From Streptomyces sp. NBC_00464 (lineage in GTDB: Bacteria; Actinomycetota; Actinomycetes; Streptomycetales; Streptomycetaceae), in the NCBI RefSeq assembly GCF_036013915.1, contig NZ_CP107899.1, forward strand, positions 558,001 to 622,000: a DNA stretch of 64,000 bases, read 5' to 3'. Each line of letters opens with the position of its first letter. The stretch's first letter is position 1. The notes beneath the pieces were generated by a model. The model was given only the letters and a program-made list of their open reading frames with translations. It was not told the origin of the DNA and searched no databases. The position numbers and the translations under genes were made by a program. This document shows, piece after piece, positions 32,818 to 40,790 of this stretch.

Positions 32818-33656
32818 GGCTCCACCAGTCCCTCGTACGCGTCGGGGCGGCGGTCCCGGTAGAAGGCCCACTGCTGCCGGACCTCCTCGATGAGTCCGAA
32901 GTCCAGGTCCCGTACGAGGAGTTCCTCGGCCTTGTCGCTGGCGACCTCACCGACGAACTGCCCGCGCGGGTCGACGAAGTAGCTGGTTCCGTAGAAGTCG
33001 TTGTCGCCGTACTCCTCCTGGCCGACGCGGTTGATGGCGGCGATGAAGTACTCGTTGGCGACGGCCGAAGCGGGCTGTTCCAGCTGCCAGAGGTAGCTGG
33101 AGAGTCCGCGTGAGGTCGCGGACGGGTTGTACACCAACTGGGCTCCGTTGAGTCCGAGTTGGCGCCACCCCTCGGGGAAGTGCCGGTCGTAGCAGATGTA
33201 GACGCCGACCTTGCCGACCGCCGTGTCGAAGACCGGCCAGCCGGCGTTGCCGGGCTTGAAGTAGTACTTCTCCCAGAATCCCCTGACCTGCGGGATGTGG
33301 TGCTTGCGGTACTTGCCGAGATACGAGCCGTCGGCGTCGATGACCGCGGCGGTGTTGTAGTAGAAGCCGGACTGCTCGACCTCGAAGACCGGGACGACGA
33401 TCACCATGCCGGTCTCGCGGGCCAGCTCCCGCATCCGTTGCACCGTCGGCCCGTCGGGAACGGCCTCCGCCCAGCGGTAGTGCTCGGGCTCCTGCACCTG
33501 GCAGAAGTAGGGGGCGTTGAACACCTCCTGGAACCCGATGATCTTCGCCCCCTGCCGGGCGGCCTCACGAGCGTGTTCCTCGTGTTTGGCGATCATGGAT
33601 TCGGTGTCGCCGGTCCAGGTCGCCTGGACGAGTGCGGCGCGTACGACGTGGGACAT
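32814..33656 (-). CDS. N-carbamoyl-beta-alanine amidohydrolase (nitrilase superfamily)
   Basis: A 280-residue nitrilase-fold enzyme. The Glu-Lys-Cys triad is Glu44 in GFQEVFNAPYF, Lys118 in GKYRKHHIPQ and Cys155 in VYICYDRHFPEG. HIPQVRGFWEKYYF and the YDRHFPE context are typical of beta-ureidopropionase. It hydrolyses the dihydropyrimidinase product to a beta-amino acid, CO2 and ammonia in the cytoplasm. First gene of a two-gene unit with the aminotransferase (four-base overlap). The upstream region has a clear inverted repeat at 33699. Confidence 0.9.
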   Translation of the reverse strand: MSHVVRAALVQATWTGDTESMIAKHEEHAREAARQGAKIIGFQEVFNAPYFCQVQEPEHYRWAEAVPDGPTVQRMRELARETGMVIVVPVFEVEQSGFYYNTAAVIDADGSYLGKYRKHHIPQVRGFWEKYYFKPGNAGWPVFDTAVGKVGVYICYDRHFPEGWRQLGLNGAQLVYNPSATSRGLSSYLWQLEQPASAVANEYFIAAINRVGQEEYGDNDFYGTSYFVDPRGQFVGEVASDKAEELLVRDLDFGLIEEVRQQWAFYRDRRPDAYEGLVEP

Positions 33657-33698
33657 GAGCTGCTCCTTCGACGCGGCGTCAGAGAGCCTCTTGGCGTT

Positions 33699-33724
33699 TC
33701 TACGCCCGTAGACACGTGCGTAGA
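33699..33724. promoter_or_regulatory. Operator-like repeats upstream of the nitrilase gene
   Basis: A perfect inverted repeat TCTACG-CC-CGTAGA (33699-33712) is followed 5 bases later by a third half-site GCGTAGA (33718-33724). The cluster lies 43-68 bases upstream of the nitrilase start, where a repressor or activator of the pyrimidine genes would bind. No regulator gene is adjacent, so the factor must be encoded elsewhere. Confidence 0.55.
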
Positions 33725-33890
33725 GGAGAACGTAAGCCCCGTCACACGGCGGGGCAAGACCATCGCCGTGAACCGGCGGAGTCGATCACGTTTCACACCC
33801 GTGCGGTCCATTGTCCGGGGTGGGCCGGATGGCCCTACGGGCTCGCGGGAATCAAGGTGCCGCTTCCCCGCAAACCCCGAACGAGAGGCC

Positions 33891-35240
33891 CTAGCCGATG
33901 CCCGCGACACGCAGTGCGTGCTCGACGTCGCGCTCCCGCGCCTCGGACACCGTCCGGGCCGCCGCGAGCAGCTGCGGTACGAGGTGGCGCGGGTCGCTCT
34001 CCGCGATCCTCGCCGCGTCCTGTGGTGTGCGCACCCGGACGAAGGCACCGAGCAGCGCCTGCGCCTGGGGGCCGCGGCCGGCCCGGTCCAGGGCGACCAC
34101 CGCATCGGCGATCTCGGCGGCGGGCCGCGCCACTCCCTGACTCAGCAACTCCACGCAGTCCTCCGGGCGCCCCGCCGCGGCCAGGGCGTCCGCCGCACCC
34201 GCGAGCTCGTCCGGGGGCAGCGAGGACACCTCCCACAACAGGGTCGACCAGTCCGCGCCGAGCCCCGCCCGGTGGAGTTCGACGGCGAGGGCCGGCAGCA
34301 GACCGGCGGGCCGGCCCGCGGCCTCGCAGAGCACGCCGTGCGCCTCACCGCTGCGGCCCTGCGACCTGAGCCGGACCAGGGTCGCGACGATGGCCCGCGC
34401 GGTGTGGAGCGCGGCCGGGTCCGGAGCCGCCGCGGCAGGCCCGGCCGGGCTGCTGTCCGCGTCCGGGGCGCCGCCGAAACGGGCTCCGCGGGGCAGGGCG
34501 GCCGCCATGGGCAGGACGGGTGCGGCGGCCACGGGGGTCTCGTCCTCGGCCTCCAGCCCGGCGAAGCGTGCGCCCCGCGGCTTCTTGCGGAGCGGTTTGC
34601 GCGCGGGGGCCGGCGACGGCCCGGGGGGCCGCTGCGCCGCCGGGGCCGGTTCGGGCTCGGCGGGTGGCCGCACGGTGGCGGGCTCCGGTACGGCGGCGGG
34701 GTCCGTTACGGGCCCCGGCGCGTGCTCCTCCTCCGTACGGAACCAGCCCGTCGGGACCGCCACCGCGGCCAGCCTCCGGCGCAGCTCCGTGCAGCGGGCC
34801 GACGCCCGGGCGTGGTCGTCGCGGGCCCAGGCGACCGCCTCCGCATCCCTCGCGTCCACCTCACCGCCCGCCCGGACAACACTCAGCCGCCGGGCGGCGC
34901 CGGCCTGTTCCCGCAGCATCAGCTCCAGCCGCTCCAGCAACTGCTGTCGCCCGCCGGGGCGTCGGTCGTGGGCGACGGCGGAAGCCGCGTAGAGCTCGGC
35001 CGCACGCACCGACTCGTGCTCCGCGAACGCGGTGCCCCGCACCGACGCAAGGTCCGCGAGGAGCGATTCCATGACGTCCCAGGGGGGTATCTCGAAACCC
35101 GCCAGACAGGCCCGCATCCCGTCCGGGTCGCGTCGGCAGAAGACCCCGTACCACCCCCGCCCGGGATCGAGCAGCGCTGTCATCTCCCGCAGATAGCGCG
35201 CGAACTCTCCTATGGACACAGCATGCTGATGCACCGTCAT
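33891..35240 (-). CDS. Conserved Streptomyces protein with Pro/Ala-rich linker (function unknown)
   Basis: A 449-residue soluble protein in three parts. Residues 1-160 are a helical domain (MTVHQHAVSIGEFARYLREM, GWYGVFCRRDPDGMRACLAG). Residues about 160-285 are a Pro/Ala/Glu-rich linker in which PRGARF occurs twice, each followed by AG or GG. Residues about 290-449 are a helical-repeat-like C-terminus (pentatricopeptide or HEAT-like by pattern only). The ATG at 35240 was chosen because the upstream in-frame sequence is arginine-rich and looks non-coding. No signal peptide or membrane segment. Proteins of this layout are often annotated as a tegument-like protein, which is a composition artefact. 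Confidence 0.75.
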   Translation of the reverse strand: MTVHQHAVSIGEFARYLREMTALLDPGRGWYGVFCRRDPDGMRACLAGFEIPPWDVMESLLADLASVRGTAFAEHESVRAAELYAASAVAHDRRPGGRQQLLERLELMLREQAGAARRLSVVRAGGEVDARDAEAVAWARDDHARASARCTELRRRLAAVAVPTGWFRTEEEHAPGPVTDPAAVPEPATVRPPAEPEPAPAAQRPPGPSPAPARKPLRKKPRGARFAGLEAEDETPVAAAPVLPMAAALPRGARFGGAPDADSSPAGPAAAAPDPAALHTARAIVATLVRLRSQGRSGEAHGVLCEAAGRPAGLLPALAVELHRAGLGADWSTLLWEVSSLPPDELAGAADALAAAGRPEDCVELLSQGVARPAAEIADAVVALDRAGRGPQAQALLGAFVRVRTPQDAARIAESDPRHLVPQLLAAARTVSEARERDVEHALRVAGIG

Positions 35241-35390
35241 CGTCGCCCTAGGCCGCCGTCGTCTGGAACCTTCCAGTCCGCAGGCATTCGACCGCAGCCG
35301 TGTTACGGGACGGCTACGCGCACTTTTCGGCCCGGGTGCGAGAGGCGCACGAACGGGGCCGCGAGCGCCCCGCGGCATCCGGCCCGGGAC

Positions 35391-35771
35391 TCAGAAGGTG
35401 ATGGCGATCCCGGTGTGCGGCCGCTTGCCGAGCCGGACGATCATCGCCGGGTAGTCGAGCAGCCAGTACTTCCAGGTGTACTTGCGGCCGATGACCCGGC
35501 GCACCGCGGCCGTGCCCCGCTCGTCGAGCAGCCTGCCGGTCCCCTCGGCGCTCGGGGCGCCCTCCGCGATCCGCCCGCGCACGTCACAGACGGTGACACG
35601 GACGCGGCTGTCGTTGCGCAGCCGCTTGACCTTCCACGAATCGCTCTTGGTCCAGACGAACAGCTGATCCCCGTCGGCCGCGGCCCATACCGGCGTGGCG
35701 ACGGGCGTGCCGTCCTTCCGGTACGTGGTGAGGCTGACGTACTCACTGCGGGCGAAGTCCTGGAGGCTCAT
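35391..35771 (-). CDS. PPOX-class F420-dependent oxidoreductase
   Basis: A 126-residue split beta-barrel protein: SLTTYRKDGTPVATPVWAA, LFVWTKSDSWKVKRLRND and RVRVTVCDVRGRI. This matches the small F420-binding PPOX proteins (Rv2061c-like, TIGR03666 type) known in mycobacteria and Streptomyces. The barrel binds a deazaflavin or FMN and reduces small molecules; substrates are not established. Monocistronic, facing the XRE gene's downstream end. The ATG at 35771 is the only reasonable start. Confidence 0.85.
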   Translation of the reverse strand: MSLQDFARSEYVSLTTYRKDGTPVATPVWAAADGDQLFVWTKSDSWKVKRLRNDSRVRVTVCDVRGRIAEGAPSAEGTGRLLDERGTAAVRRVIGRKYTWKYWLLDYPAMIVRLGKRPHTGIAITF

Positions 35772-35828
35772 GACCCAACCCTACGCAGGGGCCGCCACCC
35801 TCCCCTCGGCCGCCCGGCACCCCTTCCG

Positions 35829-36098
35829 CTACCCGGCGAGCGGGACGGTGTCCGGCTCCGGGGCGCACCGAGGGAGCAGCTCGTCCATGGAGAGGCCGAG
35901 TGCCCCGGCGAGCGCCGCGACGGTGAAGAAGGCGGGGGTCGGGGCGCGGCCGGTCTCGATCTTGCGGAGCGTCTCGGCCGAGATGCCGGCGCATCCCGCG
36001 ATGTCGGCCATGCTGCGGCGGCCACGCGCCTCGCGGAGCAGCCGGCCGAGCCGCTCGCCGCGCAGGCGCTCTTCAGGGGTGAGAGGAGTTCGAACCAT
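35829..36098 (-). CDS. XRE family transcriptional regulator (short)
   Basis: An 89-residue protein that is essentially one HTH domain: LGRLLREARGRRSMADIAGCAGISAETLRKIETGRAPTP spans about 17-55 (SMADIAGCAG and SAETLRKIE are the two HTH helices), followed by the final helices LAGALGLSMDELL. No effector domain. The ATG is 6 bases downstream of a TAGAAT -10 hexamer, so its mRNA is probably leaderless. It is divergent from a methionine aminopeptidase gene, and the two promoters share an inverted repeat. It likely represses both itself and the peptidase gene. Confidence 0.88.
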   Translation of the reverse strand: MVRTPLTPEERLRGERLGRLLREARGRRSMADIAGCAGISAETLRKIETGRAPTPAFFTVAALAGALGLSMDELLPRCAPEPDTVPLAG

Positions 36099-36104
36099 GC
36101 CGTC

Positions 36105-36132
36105 ATTCTAATACCGCTCGGACCGGTATAGT
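36105..36132. promoter_or_regulatory. Shared divergent leaderless promoters around an inverted repeat
   Basis: Minus-strand -10 TAGAAT (36110-36105) ends 6 bases before the XRE ATG. Plus-strand -10 TATAGT (36127-36132) ends 7 bases before the peptidase ATG. Between and overlapping them is ATACCG-N7-CGGTAT (36111-36129). Both mRNAs would start at or next to their ATG. A protein bound to the repeat would cover both -10 to -35 regions. Confidence 0.65.
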
Positions 36133-36139
36133 AATTGGC

Positions 36140-36907
36140 ATGGTGCAGCTCAAGACAGACACATCCATCGAAGCCATGCGCGAGGCCGGCCGGGTCGTGG
36201 CGCAGTTGCTGACGGCCGCGCGCGAGGCGGCGGCCGTCGGCGTCTCGCTCCGCGAGCTCGACGAAGTGGCCCGCGGGGTCCTGCGCGAGGCAGGGGCGGG
36301 ATCACCGTTCCTGAACTACCGGCCGCATTTCGCGCCGACCCCCTTCCCCGGCGTGATCTGCGCCTCGGTGAACGACGCGATCGTGCACGGCATACCGAAC
36401 GATCTACGGCTGCGTGACGGCGACCTGGTGAGCATCGACGGGGGCGCGACGCTCGACGGCTGGTGCGGGGACTCCGCGATCAGCTTCATCGTCGGCCGCG
36501 CCCGGCCCGAGGACACCCGCCTCGTCGAGACGGCCTTCGAGGCGCTGGAGGCGGGCATCGCGGCGGCCGTCGTCGGCAACCGCATCGGCGACATCGCGCA
36601 CGCGATCGGCACGGTCTGCCGCACGGCCGGCTACGGCATCCCGGACGGGTTCGGCGGCCACGGCATCGGCCGGTCCATGCACGAGGACCCGGGCGTCCCC
36701 AACGAGGGACGGCCCGGCCGCGGAATGCCGCTGCGACACGGCATGGTGCTGGCCATCGAACCGATGCTGATCGCCGGCGGCCATGACGAGTTCCATCCGG
36801 ACCGGGACGGCTGGACCCTGCGTACGAACGACGGCAGCCGGGCCGCTCATGCCGAGCACACGGTGGCCATCACGGACGACGGCCCCCGTATCCTGACCGC
36901 CCTCTGA
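36140..36907 (+). CDS. map: Methionine aminopeptidase, type I
   Basis: A 255-residue enzyme of type Ia length. Metal ligands: Asp100 (SIDGGA), Asp111 (GWCGDSA), His174 (GGHGIGRSMH), Glu207 (AIEPM) and Glu239 (HAEHTVAI). His83 (AIVHGIP) and His181 are the usual substrate-side histidines. It removes the initiator Met from new proteins. Streptomyces genomes carry several map genes; this one, under a dedicated XRE regulator and apparently leaderless, is probably not the housekeeping copy. It may serve a special growth condition or be a drug-tolerant isoform; both are inference. Confidence 0.92.
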   Translation: MVQLKTDTSIEAMREAGRVVAQLLTAAREAAAVGVSLRELDEVARGVLREAGAGSPFLNYRPHFAPTPFPGVICASVNDAIVHGIPNDLRLRDGDLVSIDGGATLDGWCGDSAISFIVGRARPEDTRLVETAFEALEAGIAAAVVGNRIGDIAHAIGTVCRTAGYGIPDGFGGHGIGRSMHEDPGVPNEGRPGRGMPLRHGMVLAIEPMLIAGGHDEFHPDRDGWTLRTNDGSRAAHAEHTVAITDDGPRILTAL

Positions 36908-36938
36908 CGGCCTTCGACCGGGAGGGTTCCCGTCCCCG

Positions 36939-37784
36939 TCAGTTCTTCCGCAGGAACTCCCTGGCAAGGGCGTCCCCGGCGGTCACCGCCGCGCTGTGAC
37001 TTTCGATCGGTGCGACGACGGAGTCCTTGAACAGGATGTACGTGACGCCGGAACCGGCACCGCCGGTCTTCGGGTCCGGGTCGATCCCGAGCGCATCGGC
37101 GGTGGCGTAGGAGGCCTCTCCGATGATCCCGGCAGGTCCGGTGTCACCGACGACGGCGTACTCCACCTTGCCCGCGTGGATGACGGCGGCGACGCTGCCG
37201 CCCCCGATCCCGGCGCTGCTGAAGTCCCAGAGCGAACTGCGGCCCGGCACCACGACGTACGGGAGCTTCTCCGCGTCGAGCGGCCGGTCGCCGGAGGTGT
37301 GGAAGGCGGTGTCGCCCTGGAACGACGGGTCGGTGTCCGCGTTGCATGCCTTGGTCACCTCACCGTCGCAGTCGAGGTCCAGATCGGCCTTCCAGAACAC
37401 GGCGCCGTTCAGGCCGCACACCGGCACGGAGGGCGAAGTCCCCTCGTCCGTACGGTAGAAGCCGTTCGAGATCTGCTTGCACGCCGACACCTTGGCCAGC
37501 AGCTCGGCCGCGCCGACGGGACCTTCCCCGCCGTCGGCAGAGGCGGGGGTGGGGGTAGGGGTAGGGGTAGGAGTGGGAGCAGGCGAGGCGGCTTCGGACG
37601 GTCCCTCGTCGGGCGCCGGACGGGCATAGGACGCGGGCGTGAGCCGCACCGGAACCGGATACGCCTTCCGCACCGGCGTGAACGCGTCGGTGCGGAAGGC
37701 CGGGCCGCCCCGGGCTGCCGGTGTCAGGGATCCCGACGCGAGCAGTGCGGCGCCGGAGACCGTGGCGAGGGCAAGCGTTCGCAT
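36939..37784 (-). CDS. Secreted GH75-type chitosanase
   Basis: A 281-residue exported protein. The signal peptide MRTLALATVSGAALLASG is followed by a Pro/Thr linker (PTPTPTPTPTP near residue 75) and then a domain with VSACKQISNGFYRTDEG, VFWKADLDLDCDGEV and CNADTDPSFQGDTAF. These match the family 75 chitosanases, with acidic residues in the DLDLDCDGE segment as likely catalytic groups. It degrades chitosan outside the cell. An earlier in-frame ATG (37832) gives a longer n-region, so the start is uncertain by 16 residues. It converges on the map gene. Confidence 0.82.
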   Translation of the reverse strand: MRTLALATVSGAALLASGSLTPAARGGPAFRTDAFTPVRKAYPVPVRLTPASYARPAPDEGPSEAASPAPTPTPTPTPTPASADGGEGPVGAAELLAKVSACKQISNGFYRTDEGTSPSVPVCGLNGAVFWKADLDLDCDGEVTKACNADTDPSFQGDTAFHTSGDRPLDAEKLPYVVVPGRSSLWDFSSAGIGGGSVAAVIHAGKVEYAVVGDTGPAGIIGEASYATADALGIDPDPKTGGAGSGVTYILFKDSVVAPIESHSAAVTAGDALAREFLRKN

Positions 37785-37943
37785 ACGCACCGTGGGGTGC
37801 CTTTCCGTGAGGAGTCTTTCCCTTGCTGACATCAGCCAAGACGCCCCCCGGCATGCCCCCGTCGAGGCGACGGGGCCGGCCCGACGCGCAGCTCCCCGCG
37901 TCCGACCGACCCCGCCCGTACCACTACTGACAAGTCATCAGCT

Positions 37944-39746
37944 CTACCCGGCAGGCCTCACCACCATGGCCGAGCCGCCGCCCCGCCGCTCCGTCTCGGC
38001 GGCTGCGAGCCACCGCCCGTCCGGGAGCCGCTGCACGCCCGTCGCCGCCCCGATCTCCGGGTTGGGCTTGAAGACGTGCCCCAGAGCCTCCAGTTGTGCC
38101 CGTACCGGGCTGTTCCACAGCCCCGGTTCGAGCTCCGTCGCCGCCGCGTTGCGCTGGCTGGCGCGGGGTGCCGCGATGGCGTCCACCAGCGGCAGACCCC
38201 GGTCGACCACGCCGACCAGGGACTGGAGCACGGTCGTGATGATCGTGGCGCCGCCCGGCGACCCCAGGGCCAGCACCGGCTTCCCGTGCTTCAGCACGAC
38301 GGTCGGGGAGATCGAGGACCTCGGCCGCTTCCCCGGACCCGGCAGGTTCGGGTCGTGGACGGCCGGATTGGCCGGCGCGAACGAGAAATCCGTCAGCTCG
38401 TTGTTGAGCAGGAAGCCGCGCCCCGGCACCGTGATGCCGCTGCCACCGGTCTGCTCGATCGTCAGGGTGTACGCGACGACATTGCCCCACTTGTCGGCGG
38501 TCGTGAGGTGCGTGGTGTTCTCGCCCTCGTACGTCGTCGGGGCAGCCGTCCCACCGGCGGCGCAGTCTGCGGGGTGGCGCGGGTCACCCGGGGCGAGCGG
38601 GCTGGTGAGCACCGCGTCGTCCTTGATCAGGCACTCCCGCGAGTCGGCGAACCGCTGACCGAGGAGCTCCTTCGTCGGTACGTCCTCGAACGCCGGGTCG
38701 CCGACCCAGCGTCCCCGGTCGGCGAAGGCGATGCGGCTCGCCTCGATGTAGCGGTGCAGGTACTGCGCCTGGCTCGCCTTCGAAAGGTCGGTGGACTCAA
38801 GGATGTTGAGGGCCTCACCCACCGATGTGCCGCCGGACGAGGACGGCGCCATGCCGTAGACGTCGAGACCGCGGTAGGCGACCTTCGTGGGTGCCTGCCG
38901 CAGCGCCCGGTAGGAGCGCAGGTCCTTCGTGGTGAGATCGCCGGGACGGACCACCCGGGCCGACGCGGGGTCCACGGGGGGATTGCGTACGGTCCGCACG
39001 ATGTCCTCGGCCAGCTTGCCCCGGTAGAGCGCATCGACCCCCTTGCTGCCGACCTCTTCGTACGTACGCGCCAGGTCGGGGTTCTTGAAGACCGAGCCGA
39101 CCACCGGGAGCCCGCCGCCCGGCAGGAAGAGCTTCCGGGTGGCGGGGAAGTCGGCGAACCTGGCCTGGTTGCCCTCCGTCTGCGAGCGGAACGTCCCGTC
39201 GACGACGAAGCCGTCGCGGGCCAGGCGCTCGGCCGGTTTCAGGACCTGCCGCAGCGACTTGCTGCCCCAGGCGTCCAGCGCGGCGTCCCAGGTGGCGGGG
39301 GTGCCCGGCGTGCCGACACCGAGGCCGCTGGTGACGGCGGACTCGAACGCGAGGGGCTTCCCGTTCTCCAGGAAGAGCGAGGAGTCCGCGCTGCGCGGCG
39401 CGGTCTCGCGGCCGTCGATCGTCTCCACCGTGCGGGTGCGGGCGTCGTAGTGCACGAAGTAGCCACCGCCGCCCAGCCCTGCCGAATACGGCTCGGTCAC
39501 CCCGAGGGCCGCCGCGGTCGCGACAGCCGCGTCGACCGCGTTGCCGCCCTTGCGGAGCACCTCGATACCGGCGGCCGTCGCGTCGGCGTCGACACTGGAG
39601 ACCGCTCCCCCGTACCCCACCGCGACGGGGGACTTGGGTGGCGGCGACGCCGACGGGGCGGACGAGGACGGGGCTGCTGCCCCGACCGACACGACAGCGG
39701 CGAGAACACCTAACAACGACACATTCCGCGCAACGGAACGCCTCAT
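37944..39746 (-). CDS. ggt: Gamma-glutamyltransferase
   Basis: A 600-residue secreted enzyme with signal peptide MRRSVARNVSLLGVLAAVVSVGAAA. The N-terminal nucleophile hydrolase core is intact: GKPVLALGSPGGATI in the small subunit and the autoprocessing nucleophile Thr411 in GENTTHLTT, where the chain self-cleaves into large and small subunits. It cleaves glutathione and other gamma-glutamyl compounds outside the cell or in the envelope. The ATG at 39746 follows GGAGGTG at good spacing. No operon partner; it converges with nothing and is separated from the chitosanase by about 160 bases. Confidence 0.9.
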   Translation of the reverse strand: MRRSVARNVSLLGVLAAVVSVGAAAPSSSAPSASPPPKSPVAVGYGGAVSSVDADATAAGIEVLRKGGNAVDAAVATAAALGVTEPYSAGLGGGGYFVHYDARTRTVETIDGRETAPRSADSSLFLENGKPLAFESAVTSGLGVGTPGTPATWDAALDAWGSKSLRQVLKPAERLARDGFVVDGTFRSQTEGNQARFADFPATRKLFLPGGGLPVVGSVFKNPDLARTYEEVGSKGVDALYRGKLAEDIVRTVRNPPVDPASARVVRPGDLTTKDLRSYRALRQAPTKVAYRGLDVYGMAPSSSGGTSVGEALNILESTDLSKASQAQYLHRYIEASRIAFADRGRWVGDPAFEDVPTKELLGQRFADSRECLIKDDAVLTSPLAPGDPRHPADCAAGGTAAPTTYEGENTTHLTTADKWGNVVAYTLTIEQTGGSGITVPGRGFLLNNELTDFSFAPANPAVHDPNLPGPGKRPRSSISPTVVLKHGKPVLALGSPGGATIITTVLQSLVGVVDRGLPLVDAIAAPRASQRNAAATELEPGLWNSPVRAQLEALGHVFKPNPEIGAATGVQRLPDGRWLAAAETERRGGGSAMVVRPAG

Positions 39747-39850
39747 GCGCACCTCCAGTGAAGGATTGTCCGCGCAGGGTAACGCCGCTCCGGCCGCCCC
39801 GTCAGGTCCGCCTCGAACTTGAGGCCGAATGCCCGCTAACATGCCCGCCC

Positions 39851-40594
39851 ATGACTGACGACGTACGCAACATCGTGCTGGGCGTGATAGCCGCCGGCAT
39901 CAGCGCCGCCCTCGGCTGGCTCGCGCGCACCTACCTCTGGCGCCGCAAGCTCCGCCGCAAGCAGGCGTTCTTCGGGCTGCCGGGGAACTCGGAGTGCCTG
40001 CTCGTCGTCAACCGCGACGCGGGCGGTGACGGCGCCGTCCACCGGCACGACGTCTTCGCCCTGCTCGAACTCTCCGCGCTGATCAAGGACTGCTCGGCGC
40101 ATGCCCAGATCCTGTCCCACGACATCTCGCAGCAGGGGTTCGGGGAACGGACCGAGTTCTGCGTCGGCGGCCCCGTTTCCAACCGCCGGATGGCCGCGCA
40201 CCTGCACTCGCTGCTGCCCGGCGTGAAGGTCAACACCGATGCCGAGCCGGGCCCGGACCGCAACGCCTTCCAGATCGGCTCGGAGCGCTACCGGGTGGAG
40301 AAGGGCGTCGCCGAGTACGTGGTGCTGGCCCGCCTGACAGCAGGTCAGGAGGCCCGCCCGGTCTTCCTGTTCTGCGGCCAGCAGGCGATCACCAACCAGG
40401 CCGCGTCCCGCTATCTGGCCCGCAACTACGAGCGCCTGGCCCGCAAGCACGGCAACAACACCTTCTGCCTGTTGCTGAAGGTGGTCAACTCGCAGGCGTA
40501 CGGCCCCGATGTGGTCGAGCTGGTGGCCGATGTGACCCGGGCCGCGCAAACACCGGTCCCACCGCCGCGGACCTCTCACCGCGCCGGCGGCTGA
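39851..40594 (+). CDS. Membrane-anchored protein of unknown function
   Basis: A 247-residue protein. One N-terminal membrane helix (about 7-29) is followed by the basic WRRKLRRKQ, so the rest is cytoplasmic. The soluble part has alternating strand/helix patterns: CLLVVNRDAGGDGAVHRHDVFALLELSALI, then GPVSNRRMAAHLHSLLPGVKVN and RPVFLFCGQQAITNQAASRYLARNYERLA. The conserved-looking GGP and FCGQQA segments suggest a Rossmann-like or ligand-binding fold, but I do not recognise a family. The C-terminus is Pro/Arg-rich. It sits alone between ggt (divergent) and the rhamnose locus. Confidence 0.65.
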   Translation: MTDDVRNIVLGVIAAGISAALGWLARTYLWRRKLRRKQAFFGLPGNSECLLVVNRDAGGDGAVHRHDVFALLELSALIKDCSAHAQILSHDISQQGFGERTEFCVGGPVSNRRMAAHLHSLLPGVKVNTDAEPGPDRNAFQIGSERYRVEKGVAEYVVLARLTAGQEARPVFLFCGQQAITNQAASRYLARNYERLARKHGNNTFCLLLKVVNSQAYGPDVVELVADVTRAAQTPVPPPRTSHRAGG

Positions 40595-40628
40595 TGGTGA
40601 CCTCTAGCCGGACCCGGGAAGCGCCGGC

Positions 40629-40790
40629 ATGACCACGCGGGCGAAGCTTCTGCCCGCTCCCCTTGCCGGGGCAGTCGGGCTGACCGGCTGCGGTGAGCCG
40701 GGCGGCCGACAGCGGCGGCGGGGCCGTCCCTCGCCCTACGGCCCGGGCTCGCAAGTCATTACAGCCCGGTCAGTGCGCAGTCATACTTGA
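40629..40790 (+). pseudogene. Possible truncated lipoprotein remnant
   Basis: A 53-residue frame with a lipobox-like start (MTTRAKLLPAPLAGAVGLTGC) that turns into arginine-rich low-complexity sequence and ends inside the antisense of the lacI gene. GGGAAG precedes the ATG. It looks like the 5' end of a binding-protein lipoprotein gene cut off by rearrangement at the edge of the decaying rhamnose locus, but it could be chance. Confidence 0.25.

Noticed and set aside
33159..36131. A 990-residue plus-strand open frame
   Set aside because: It covers four minus-strand genes with recognisable domains and reads as Gly/Arg/Pro-rich antisense sequence.
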